A stretch of DNA of 64,000 bases from positions 2,852,001 through 2,916,000 of the forward strand of contig NZ_JBGNYA010000001.1 in the NCBI RefSeq assembly GCF_041477585.1, given 5' to 3'. Of the stretch, positions 33,507-41,587 are shown in pieces. Position numbers and translations under genes: made by a program. The notes below the pieces were generated by a model. It did no database searches and was not told where the DNA came from. It saw only the letters and a list, made by a program, of their open reading frames with translations. Origin of the DNA: Halobellus sp. MBLA0158. GTDB lineage: Archaea; Halobacteriota; Halobacteria; Halobacteriales; Haloferacaceae. Every line of letters starts with the position of its first letter. Within the stretch, counting starts at the first letter, position 1.

Positions 33507-34600
33507 GCGGAGTCGACCACGCCGCGGAACAATTGTTCGTACTGGCTAGCGACGACGTCAATACCGAAGACGTCTTCTGCAAATGCGGTGTTCTGAGAGA
33601 GCCGCTTCAGCTTTTCCTGGTTCGAAAGCACATCCTCGACTCGCGAACAGAATTCGTCGAACGGTTGTGGCGGGATCCCCGCATTTTCGCTCTCAATAAA
33701 CGAGTCAGGGTCTAAGTGGAGGGATGCCACCGGGGTGCGTTGGAGCCACGCTTGGATGAATGTATTCGAGAATCCGCTTGACTTCGAAGTATCCACGAAC
33801 AGTTTGGCCCGCCGAAACCATTCCGTATCCTCTCCGGAAGGCACACTTCCTTCGAACACGATTCCATCGACACTGTTGGTCATCTCTTCCAATTCTGCCC
33901 GGTACTCATCGCTTCCGCCGCCAATAAGATGAAACGTCCAGTCCGTGTCTGCAACCCGATCTGCGAGTTCAATAAATCGCTCCGGATTCTTCCAAGGGAC
34001 CAGTCTTGCCATCCAAATAACCTTATTTTCTTTCTCCGCGAACTGTGGTACCGAGTCCGGAACTGGATGTCCGAGATAGATAGTGGTCGAATCGAGCCCG
34101 AAGGCATCCGCCAACTCTGATTGCATATAGTCGGCGAGGGCGACGCGGGCGTCCGCATTCCGGAGAGCCCGGAAGTACTGGAGTCGACGCCACGCGCTTT
34201 TCTCACTCCAGTGGCCGCGATCATAGTCCTGTTCGTGGGCCAATCCGATGGTAAATCCACTACCCCGTTCTCTGGCTACGAAGTTCGTGATACCAGTGAG
34301 AGGAGACGGCGGCGTGTTGTGGTAGATGTCGGCATCGATCTTTCGAAGCGTACGCAAGAAGTCGGCGTGAGACCACGCGAAGTTGATTACGCTGTTTCCC
34401 GCGTCGGGTTTCCATCCGTAGGTATGAACCTCAACGCCATCAATAACCTCTGTATCGGGTTGGTCATCAGAGAACCGTCTACTCGTCATATGGACATCGT
34501 GTCCTCTGGACACGAGTTCTCGGCCAACTTCGAAGCACAGACGCTCAGCACCGCCGATACGATACGCCGGGGTCTTATCCGTTGCGAAACAGATTTTCAT
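33500..34600 (-). CDS. GT4 family glycosyltransferase
   Basis: A 366-residue GT-B enzyme. KICFATDKTPAYRIGGAERLCFEVGRELVSRGHDV is the N-terminal Rossmann part; TTIYLGHPVPD, KVIWMARLVPWKNPERFIELADRV, IGGGSDEYRAELEE and a donor loop SKSSGFSNTFIQAWLQRTPVASL follow. The loop lacks the usual Glu-x7-Glu wording (EG...E), so donor binding may differ from typical GT4 enzymes. It lies between rmlB (convergent) and a decayed insertion sequence. Confidence 0.82.
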   Translation of the reverse strand: MKICFATDKTPAYRIGGAERLCFEVGRELVSRGHDVHMTSRRFSDDQPDTEVIDGVEVHTYGWKPDAGNSVINFAWSHADFLRTLRKIDADIYHNTPPSPLTGITNFVARERGSGFTIGLAHEQDYDRGHWSEKSAWRRLQYFRALRNADARVALADYMQSELADAFGLDSTTIYLGHPVPDSVPQFAEKENKVIWMARLVPWKNPERFIELADRVADTDWTFHLIGGGSDEYRAELEEMTNSVDGIVFEGSVPSGEDTEWFRRAKLFVDTSKSSGFSNTFIQAWLQRTPVASLHLDPDSFIESENAGIPPQPFDEFCSRVEDVLSNQEKLKRLSQNTAFAEDVFGIDVVASQYEQLFRGVVDSAH

Positions 34601-34664
34601 ACGTTCCGAACTACCTCGGCAACAGTTCTACCTCTTTGTTATTAAGAAAGAGGTACAGTGGAAG

Positions 34665-35357
34665 GGTACTGTTCAGATAAGGTCGAAAAGTGAGGCGGTC
34701 GTAGTTCGTTGGTGCCTGTGCCAGAACCCAACGCCTCATCGGAGGTAGCGGCTTTCCAGAGTTAGATTTTGTGGAGCGAGAGGCGACACCCGAGTCGGCG
34801 ATGGATCTGGGTATCCAACTGCATTTGGCGGGACTATCGCTATCGGATACCGTCTCTATCCTTGCAAGCCTGGGTGTCGACCGATGTCGTTCGACCGTTC
34901 ACAACTGGATTCAGAAGGCTAATCTACAGCCCGCCGAAGGGCAGAATCCGAATTACGTTGCAGTAGACGAGACGGTAATTCGAGTGAATGACCAGTGTCC
35001 TGGCTGTTTGCAGCGGTCGATCCCGATACGAACCGCCTGCTACACGTGCGACTATTCCCGATCAGGACCCAAGCGTTGACCAAGATGTTCCTTGCAGAAC
35101 TCCGCGAGAAACATCTCGTTTCCGACGCGATCTTCCTGGTCGGTGGCGCACCCTGGCTGCAGGCGGCCTGCCATCGTCACTCGCTCCGATTCCAATACGT
35201 CACCCACGGGAATCGGAACACCATCGAATGGGTCTTCAAAGAACTCAAACGCCGAACCGAAGCCTTCGCAAACCACTTCAGACGCCCGTCCTGAAACCGC
35301 AGAAACGTGGCTCCAAGCGTTCGCTGTCTGCTTCAATCAGCTAATCTGAACAATTCC
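34665..35357 (+). mobile_element. Decayed IS6-family insertion sequence
   Basis: A 693-bp remnant with 17-base imperfect inverted ends: left GGTACTGTTCAGATAAG (34665-34681) and complement of right GGAATTGTTCAGATTAG (35341-35357). Size, end sequence and the encoded protein match haloarchaeal IS6-type elements. The flanking 8 bases (AGTGGAAG and TATAGGGT) do not match, so no target duplication survives. Confidence 0.82.
34718..35349 (+). pseudogene. IS6-family transposase, frameshifted
   Basis: The protein can be followed only by changing frame. It begins MPEPNASSEVAAFQS (GTG 34718), shifts near 34762 to ELDFVEREATPESAMDLGIQLHL and DETVIRVNDQ, shifts again near 34990 to SWLFAAVDPDTNRLLHVRLF and HGNRNTIEWVFKELKRR, and shifts a third time near 35290 to ETAETWLQAFAVCFNQLI. 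The second catalytic Asp (normally VFLVDGA) is Gly here (FLVGGAP). The element therefore cannot supply its own transposase. Confidence 0.88.
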
Positions 35358-35420
35358 TATAGGGTCACTCTTGTGTCTCATCGAAACGCTTAGGACCGCC
35401 ACCCGCTAAATATTGGCAGT

Positions 35421-36626
35421 ATGAGTGAGGATGGATATCGTATTCATTACGCCAAGTCGACATACGGACAGGAGGAACAGGAAGCTGTAAACGAAGTGTT
35501 GAGTCATCCAGAACGACTCGTGAAGGGCCCCTACACTGAGAAGTTCGAGTCCCAAATCGCTTCCCTGTTCGGCAAGGACCACGGCATAATGGTGAACTCC
35601 GGGTCTTCGGCCAACCTACTGGCCGCAGAGTTGATCGACGCGGACCCGGGTGCCGAGGTTATCACTCCTATCGTCACCTTCTCAACGACGATAGCCCCCC
35701 TCGTCCAGAAAGGGTTCGTGCCGGTATTCACCGACATCGGTGTCGGCGATTATCAACTGAATATCGATCAGGTCGAGCAGGCGATCACCGAAGAAACCGT
35801 AGCGATCCTTGTTCCATCACTCGTTGGGAACGTTCCCAACTACCATCGACTTCGGGATATAGCCGTGGAGAACGATCTCCTCCTCATCGAAGATTCCGCT
35901 GATACGTTGGGAGCCACCATCGATGATGAGCCTACTGGGGCATATACAGATATTACGACCACTAGTTTCTACGCGTCACACGTCATCACGTCGTTCGGAT
36001 CAGGAGGTATGGTATCAGTTGACGACGATGCGTGGAAACGACGGCTAATGAAGCTCCGCGGATGGGGGCGGAAATCCGCCGCCAACGAGGTTGATGACAT
36101 CGACGAACGGCTAGTAACCGAACTTGATGGAGTCCAGTATGACTCAAAGTTCGTCTTCGACGAAATCGGATACAATTTTCTCCCAATCGAAGCGATGGCT
36201 GCGTTCGGCATTGAACAAGTCAAGAAACTTCCGGAGTTTAAAAAGATACGAAGACGGAACTTCGAAGCGATGTTCGAATTGTATAGTCGTTATGACGACT
36301 GGTTCGTCCTTCCGAAGGAACGGAACGATGTGGATACCACGTGGCTCGCGTTCCCGGTGACCGTGCGTGAGGACGCTCCTTTCGAACGGAAAGAGTTAGT
36401 GAAGCATCTGGAAAACAACAGAATACAGACCCGTTCTCTCTGGACCGGCAACATTCTCAAGCATCCCGGATTCAAGCAGATTAACGCCCGGCTTCCATTT
36501 GAAGAGTACCCCAAGGCCGATACCGTGATGCGGAACTCGTTTGTTATAGGAACACACCAATCAATTGACCATTCCGATCTGGAGTACATTCGAAAAACCG
36601 TTACTGAATTCCTACGTCAGTACTGA
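35421..36626 (+). CDS. ColD/RfbH-like PLP sugar 3-dehydrase (DegT/DnrJ/EryC1/StrS family), Lys replaced by His187
   Basis: A 401-residue fold-type I PLP protein. VNSGSSANLLAAEL and LLIEDSADTLGA (Asp158 to the PLP nitrogen) are normal for the family. Where aminotransferases have the Schiff-base Lys, this protein reads TSFYASHVITSFGSGG with His187. That change is the hallmark of ColD and of CDP-sugar E1 dehydrases, which remove the 3-OH of a 4-keto-6-deoxy sugar instead of adding an amine. IGYNFLPIEAMAAFGIEQVKKL agrees with RfbH/ColD. The next gene, an SDR reductase, overlaps it by one base and is its likely partner. Confidence 0.85.
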   Translation: MSEDGYRIHYAKSTYGQEEQEAVNEVLSHPERLVKGPYTEKFESQIASLFGKDHGIMVNSGSSANLLAAELIDADPGAEVITPIVTFSTTIAPLVQKGFVPVFTDIGVGDYQLNIDQVEQAITEETVAILVPSLVGNVPNYHRLRDIAVENDLLLIEDSADTLGATIDDEPTGAYTDITTTSFYASHVITSFGSGGMVSVDDDAWKRRLMKLRGWGRKSAANEVDDIDERLVTELDGVQYDSKFVFDEIGYNFLPIEAMAAFGIEQVKKLPEFKKIRRRNFEAMFELYSRYDDWFVLPKERNDVDTTWLAFPVTVREDAPFERKELVKHLENNRIQTRSLWTGNILKHPGFKQINARLPFEEYPKADTVMRNSFVIGTHQSIDHSDLEYIRKTVTEFLRQY

Positions 36627-37510
36627 TGCGAATACTCGTCACCGGTGGTGCTGGATTCATTGGCCACGAGCTTGTTCGCCGGTTAGTGGTAAACGGTCAT
36701 CATATTGCCGTGACCGTTCACACTCACAAACCGACCGTTGAAGGTGTGGAAACGTACGAAATTGACGTTCGTGATACTCGGAAAACTCGTATAGTCGTTA
36801 CTGAATTCAATCCAGACGTGATCGTTCACGCCGCGGCTATGAGCGACGCAGATGTGTGTGAACGGTCCCCGGACGAGGCCCACGAGGTGAACGTGGGTGG
36901 CACGAAAAATGTCATCGCCGCCAACGACGGTATCGATGCACATATCATATTTTTGTCCAGCTCATTTGTCTTCTCGGGTGAAAAAGAATTCTGCGAAGAA
37001 ACTGGGAATCGCTCACCAATCAACGTGTATGGAGAGACGAAAGTCGCTGCCGAAGATATTGTAAATGATTCTATATATTCTAGTACCATTATCCGGACAG
37101 ATCAGCCGTACGGCTGGCCAGAACCTTGGCAGGAGTCGGATATGGTTGCATGGACAGTAGACCAATTGAAGCAACCTGGAACGGTGGAGGTTTTTAAAGA
37201 ATGGTGGAACAATCCCATATACCTCCCAGACTTGGTGGAGTCGATCCGTGTGCTCATCGAAGAGTGCCGTGAAGGAATTTTCCACGCGGTCGGACCAGAT
37301 TTCATCAATCGGTTCCAATGGGCAGTCGAAATCGCACGGGTGTTCGGTTACGATCAGGACCGAATCGTCCCCATTTCGACGGCAGAGGCGGATCTCCCAG
37401 CAGTCCGACCCAACGTCAGGTTGTCGCCAGATAAACTCGAACGATGCATCGAAAGCAAAATCAGACCAGTTCGAGACGGAGTCAAGCGAATGCGCGAACT
37501 GACTGTATGA
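36626..37510 (+). CDS. RmlD-like SDR, dTDP-4-keto-sugar reductase or epimerase
   Basis: A 294-residue SDR. MRILVTGGAGFIGHELVRRL binds NAD(P); VIVHAAAMSDADVCERSPDEAHEVNVGGTKN is the RmlD-type signature, FLSSSFVFSGEKE holds the Ser/Thr and VYGETKVAAEDIV the Tyr-Lys pair. IIRTDQPYGW takes the place of the usual substrate loop. It starts in the stop codon of the ColD-like gene (TGATG). By analogy to ColC it may reduce the 4-keto-3,6-dideoxy product; RmlD-type reduction is the alternative. No RmlC epimerase gene is in the window. Confidence 0.82.
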   Translation: MRILVTGGAGFIGHELVRRLVVNGHHIAVTVHTHKPTVEGVETYEIDVRDTRKTRIVVTEFNPDVIVHAAAMSDADVCERSPDEAHEVNVGGTKNVIAANDGIDAHIIFLSSSFVFSGEKEFCEETGNRSPINVYGETKVAAEDIVNDSIYSSTIIRTDQPYGWPEPWQESDMVAWTVDQLKQPGTVEVFKEWWNNPIYLPDLVESIRVLIEECREGIFHAVGPDFINRFQWAVEIARVFGYDQDRIVPISTAEADLPAVRPNVRLSPDKLERCIESKIRPVRDGVKRMRELTV

Positions 37511-37794
37511 TCGATTAGTCGCGTCACAAAGTGGCCTAGAGTTTGTCTCTGGTGCTCTCCACAGAGAGTTCACAGCTCATTGCTGTTTTGGTCAATCGTT
37601 GGAGCAGTCTGTCGAGGACCGATTGGTAGTACCCTGGATCAATATATTCGTGCGATCCACAACGCTAATTGTGAAATCTATCGGAGCAAGTCTCTTTCTA
37701 ATTCGTTAAATCTCTTGGTGGTGCGGTATATGTCGGATTGTATTTTCCAAGCGAAAAGATTAGAATAATCCCCCGTCTACCAAGTGATAGTTCT
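37511..37794. other. Intergenic stretch without a recognisable gene
   Basis: 284 bases of mixed composition. No frame gives a credible protein. CTCTGGTGCTCTCCACAGAG (37554-37573) could form a short imperfect hairpin. The promoter for the phosphodiesterase-like gene is probably within the AT-rich last 80 bases. Confidence 0.4.
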
Positions 37795-39357
37795 ATGTCA
37801 GTCCTCATTCTGGGTCTCGATGGCGCTACTTGGCGAAACCTGCGTCCGTGGATCAGAGAAGGTGAACTCCCTAACCTCGAACGACTTGCAGAGCGGGGAC
37901 ACACCGGAACGCTCCAGACGACGATCCCTTGCACAACTATCCCGGCAATCCCTGCACTCCTTACTGGACGTGATCCTGTCGGCCTTGAACTGTTCTCATT
38001 CACTCAGCCCGATGGAGCTGTTATCGACGCCTCCGACATCGAATTCCCGATGATCTGGGACGCCATAGGCGAGCAACATCGCTCGCTCGTGGCAAACCTA
38101 CGATCGACCTATCCACCCTACAAGCTCGAGGGAACGTTGGTGTCAGGAGATCTGTTTTTACCCGCCGAAGCTACCGACTACGTCTACCCCCCCTCAAGAC
38201 AGAACGAATTTGCGGATTTCCACCGGACTGAGGATATTCAGCGATTCGACGAGATTGCAAAGAATCCTGAAGACAACCGTGAAGAACTGCTCAAACTAGC
38301 CGAGAGTCAGGTATCCCGAAAGTGGGAGCATTTCAAACGTCTCTGGCGCGAGGAAGAGTACGACTTCGGATTGTTCTGGATTGGCAAGACTGACTCCATA
38401 CAGCATTACTTCTGGCACGATCAAGACACAATTCTCGAACACTACCGGTTCGTTGATAAGATCGTGGGTGAGTTCCTTGGCGATCTCGAGGCAACTAACC
38501 GGATTCTACTCTCTGACCACGGATTTGGTCAGGTACCCACCCGTCGGTTCCACGTCAATACTTGGCTCCAATGCGAAGGGTTACTGTCCGTTCGAGGCGG
38601 ACAACTTGGTCGTATATGCTACAGTGTCGGGCAGGAAGCGCTGACACGCTATGTCCCGAAATCCGTTATTCGTTCAATATACAACAGAGTTACTGGAGGA
38701 ACATCTCCCGAAGAAGTGGATAAAAAAGACCAGTTATTACTGTCTGACTTCGAAGGCATTCCCGGTATCGACTTTGCGGCGAGTGATGCATTTCTTTCTT
38801 TCCCGTGGGGAATTTCGGCCCCTGATGCGGATAAAAAGACTATTTCTGAAATAATACACTCGCTCAACGCGCTCCGTGACGAGGAGGGCGACCAAGTGGT
38901 GCAAGGCGCTTGGACGCGTGAAGAGATATACTCCGGAGATCGAATCAAAGAAGTTCCCGAGATCGTCTTTCTAACGACCGACAAATACCGAGCAGTTCCG
39001 CAACTTTCCCGCTCACTCTACACCAAGCGCTCTGCGCGTCGTAAAATCGAATCACAGCCGGTCACTGGCGAGCACAACGCTATGCGTGATGGGATACTAA
39101 TTTTAGATGGCGAGGGATTTGCGGATGTTGATGAACCAGTTCTCGACGTAACGGAATTCGCCCCTACACTCGTTCATCTTCTGGGCAACTCCGTTCCTTC
39201 TTCAATGAGTGGGACAGTTCGTGAAGATCTACTATCTGTAGACAGATCTGTTGAGCGCATTGAGTGGGAACGTGTCGAAAGGACGGGTGACAGATCTGAC
39301 GACAGCGAGGAGGAGATCAAGAATCGATTGGCGAATCTAGGATATATTGACGAATGA
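37795..39357 (+). CDS. Alkaline phosphatase superfamily protein (type I phosphodiesterase/nucleotide pyrophosphatase-like)
   Basis: A 520-residue metal-dependent hydrolase or transferase without signal peptide. SVLILGLDGATWRNLRPW provides the first Asp ligand, TTIPCTTIPAIPALLTGRDP the Thr/Ser nucleophile region, IGKTDSIQHYFWHDQD the second Asp/His pair, LLSDHGFGQV the Asp-His pair, and TGEHNAMRDGILIL the last His. All ligands of the fold appear present. In a glycan cluster it may hydrolyse or transfer a phospho-group of a nucleotide sugar or lipid intermediate, but the substrate is unknown. MSVLILGL at 37795 is chosen as start because the metal site normally lies right at the N-terminus. Confidence 0.8.
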   Translation: MSVLILGLDGATWRNLRPWIREGELPNLERLAERGHTGTLQTTIPCTTIPAIPALLTGRDPVGLELFSFTQPDGAVIDASDIEFPMIWDAIGEQHRSLVANLRSTYPPYKLEGTLVSGDLFLPAEATDYVYPPSRQNEFADFHRTEDIQRFDEIAKNPEDNREELLKLAESQVSRKWEHFKRLWREEEYDFGLFWIGKTDSIQHYFWHDQDTILEHYRFVDKIVGEFLGDLEATNRILLSDHGFGQVPTRRFHVNTWLQCEGLLSVRGGQLGRICYSVGQEALTRYVPKSVIRSIYNRVTGGTSPEEVDKKDQLLLSDFEGIPGIDFAASDAFLSFPWGISAPDADKKTISEIIHSLNALRDEEGDQVVQGAWTREEIYSGDRIKEVPEIVFLTTDKYRAVPQLSRSLYTKRSARRKIESQPVTGEHNAMRDGILILDGEGFADVDEPVLDVTEFAPTLVHLLGNSVPSSMSGTVREDLLSVDRSVERIEWERVERTGDRSDDSEEEIKNRLANLGYIDE

Positions 39358-39479
39358 GCGATGGGGGATCATTCTCACGGACGAGACTCGCCTATTTCGA
39401 CTACAATAAATATATATGGAATGATGTAATTATATAATCGATAATCCTTTGCCCAGAAGTTTCTTTGAGGTCAACAACG

Positions 39480-40640
39480 ATGGATGTTTCAATATTCAGC
39501 TATCGGGACTTGGGGACTAACGTTGGACAGACGCTCACGTATACCGCGGAGGGGTTCTTCAAAGAGGGAGTGCTTCAACAGGTATATTGTCGAGGAAACA
39601 TCAAAACATCACTTCCAGATTCCAAGGTCACGAAACCAATTCCATTCGGAAGATATGGCCCCTCCTTTCTCTGGCTTCTCAATAAATACGTCTACCCTTT
39701 TGACCATCGCACACACTCAATGAACTTACTAGATATATTTTCGAAGCGAAAAGTTTCATCAGACACCGCAGATATCCACTATTACGAGATCCCCGGATTG
39801 AAACGAAGCCTAAACGAGTCAATTTCTGGTGGTCACGAAACCGTAATTGTCGGCGGAACTGAACTCGCATCGGCGGCACTTGACCGCCGCGAACAGGAAT
39901 ACCGCAAGTGGGACCTTGATTTAGAGATTCCGAGTACCAAACGCAATTTAGCGAACCGCCGCGAGGAAACGATTCGAGATGTAGACCATCTAATAGCGCT
40001 TTCTGGTTTCGTAAAAGAGTCATACGCCAAAGCTGGAATCTCGGCTAATAAGATTGAAGTGATCAATCAGGCAGTTGATCCTGACAAATTCTCGCCGGGA
40101 AAGTCAAATGAGGACGAGATGTTCCGGGGGCTCTTTGTAGGATCTGTTAATTTAATGAAGGGTATTCCGTACCTACTTGACGGCTGGCGACAGGCAGGGT
40201 TCGCCGCGGATGAGTCTGCTGAACTGGTTCTCTGTGGTAATATAAACCCTGACGCGAAGTACATTATAGAAGACAAACGGCCCACAAATCTGCAACTCCC
40301 TGGATGGGTAGATCCACTACCCTATTATCGGGACGCGTCCGTATTCATATTTCCATCACTGACTGAAGGATTCGCGAAGGTGATTTTAGAGGCGATGAGT
40401 ACGGGAACACCCGTGATTGTCTCTGAAAACTCGGGTGGTGCGGACATAATCACAGATAGCGAAGATGGATTTGTGGTCCCAGCCTACGATGCGGGTGAAA
40501 TCGCCAGCAAATTACAATACCTCAGGGAGAACCCAAAGGAACTCGAGCGTATGGGTGACGCGGCCAGGAATACTGCGAAAGAACGAACGTGGGGGAAGTT
40601 TGTTGACGAGGTGATATACTACCTAAAAGACATTCTATGA
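39480..40640 (+). CDS. GT4 family glycosyltransferase
   Basis: A 386-residue GT-B enzyme. The N-terminal half is divergent (VSIFSYRDLGTNVGQTLTYTAEGF). The C-terminal half is typical: IEVINQAVDPDKFSPG, RGLFVGSVNLMKGIPYLLDGW, and donor loop LTEGFAKVILEAMSTGTPVIVSENSGGADII with the conserved Glu pair. GAGGT lies 8 bases before ATG 39480, which sets the start. It follows the phosphodiesterase-like gene by 122 AT-rich bases. Donor unknown. Confidence 0.85.
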   Translation: MDVSIFSYRDLGTNVGQTLTYTAEGFFKEGVLQQVYCRGNIKTSLPDSKVTKPIPFGRYGPSFLWLLNKYVYPFDHRTHSMNLLDIFSKRKVSSDTADIHYYEIPGLKRSLNESISGGHETVIVGGTELASAALDRREQEYRKWDLDLEIPSTKRNLANRREETIRDVDHLIALSGFVKESYAKAGISANKIEVINQAVDPDKFSPGKSNEDEMFRGLFVGSVNLMKGIPYLLDGWRQAGFAADESAELVLCGNINPDAKYIIEDKRPTNLQLPGWVDPLPYYRDASVFIFPSLTEGFAKVILEAMSTGTPVIVSENSGGADIITDSEDGFVVPAYDAGEIASKLQYLRENPKELERMGDAARNTAKERTWGKFVDEVIYYLKDIL

Positions 40641-40648
40641 GTGACTAA

Positions 40649-41587
40649 TTAGCTATCCCGCTGATGCCACTGTAGAGTTCGTTCGAGTCCTTCTTCGAGA
40701 GAGACCCTCGAACTGAACCCTAACTCCTCTGCAGCGTTCGTAACCGCGGCCACACTTCTATCAACGTCTCCGCTTCGTCGGGAATCGAACTCTCGTTCTA
40801 ACGACCGATCGGTCACTGACTCAACTGCGTCCGCGAGTTCAGAAATGCTCGTCTCCGTTCCCGTACCGACGTTATAAGCCACTCTTTCGGGTAAGTCCAC
40901 AGTCGCTGCGCGAATATTTGCCCTTACTACATCCTCGACAAATATGAAGTCCCTTGTTTGTTCCCCGGTACCGTGTATGATCAAAGACTGACCGTTAGTC
41001 GCTCGATCAAGGAATATAGAGATGACTCCAGAATATGGACTATCATTTCGTTGACGTGGTCCGTACACATTGAAATACCGGAGGCAGATCGTCTCTAGAT
41101 CGTGTAATTCTCGATATACTTGGCAATAATATTCCCCTGATAGCTTTCCAGCCGCATATGGTGATTCGGGGGCTTGACGATCAATTTCCCGCTGAGGGAA
41201 ACGCTCCGGAGAGCCGTACACAGACGAGGACGATGCTGTCACGACCCGTTCGACGTCTGCATTCTTGGCGGCTTCAAGAACACGAATTAGGCCGATGATG
41301 TTTTCCTTTGCGTCGTACTCTGGATTGTCAACGGACTGGGTTATACTTACGTTCGCTGCTTCGTGGAACACAATGTCGGTGTCGGCGAAGTCCGAGGCTG
41401 AGATAGACCCTACATCCCGATGCACGAAATCGACGTCTTCCGGAATGTTTGCTTCGTAGCCAGACGAGAGGTTGTCAAAGACTGTTACGTGGTTTCGATC
41501 GCTAGCTACTTCGGCGATATGTGAACCAATGAATCCGGCTCCACCGGTGATAGCAATCGTCTGTCCCGAGAGTAGGCGCTCACTCAT
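40649..41587 (-). CDS. UDP-glucose 4-epimerase-like SDR
   Basis: A 312-residue extended SDR. TIAITGGAGFIGSHIAEVA is the NAD site, VFHEAANVSITQSVDNPEYDAKENIIG the family's second motif, TASSSSVYGSPERFP and SPYAAGKLSGEYYC the Ser-Tyr-Lys triad, and LRYFNVYGPRQ plus TRDFIFVEDVVRA the substrate part. These are features of UDP-hexose (or UDP-hexuronate) 4-epimerases. The start MSERLLSG lies 8 bases inside the 3' end of the 6-dehydrogenase gene, so both act in one pathway, plausibly making and epimerising a UDP-uronic acid. Confidence 0.87.
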   Translation of the reverse strand: MSERLLSGQTIAITGGAGFIGSHIAEVASDRNHVTVFDNLSSGYEANIPEDVDFVHRDVGSISASDFADTDIVFHEAANVSITQSVDNPEYDAKENIIGLIRVLEAAKNADVERVVTASSSSVYGSPERFPQREIDRQAPESPYAAGKLSGEYYCQVYRELHDLETICLRYFNVYGPRQRNDSPYSGVISIFLDRATNGQSLIIHGTGEQTRDFIFVEDVVRANIRAATVDLPERVAYNVGTGTETSISELADAVESVTDRSLEREFDSRRSGDVDRSVAAVTNAAEELGFSSRVSLEEGLERTLQWHQRDS

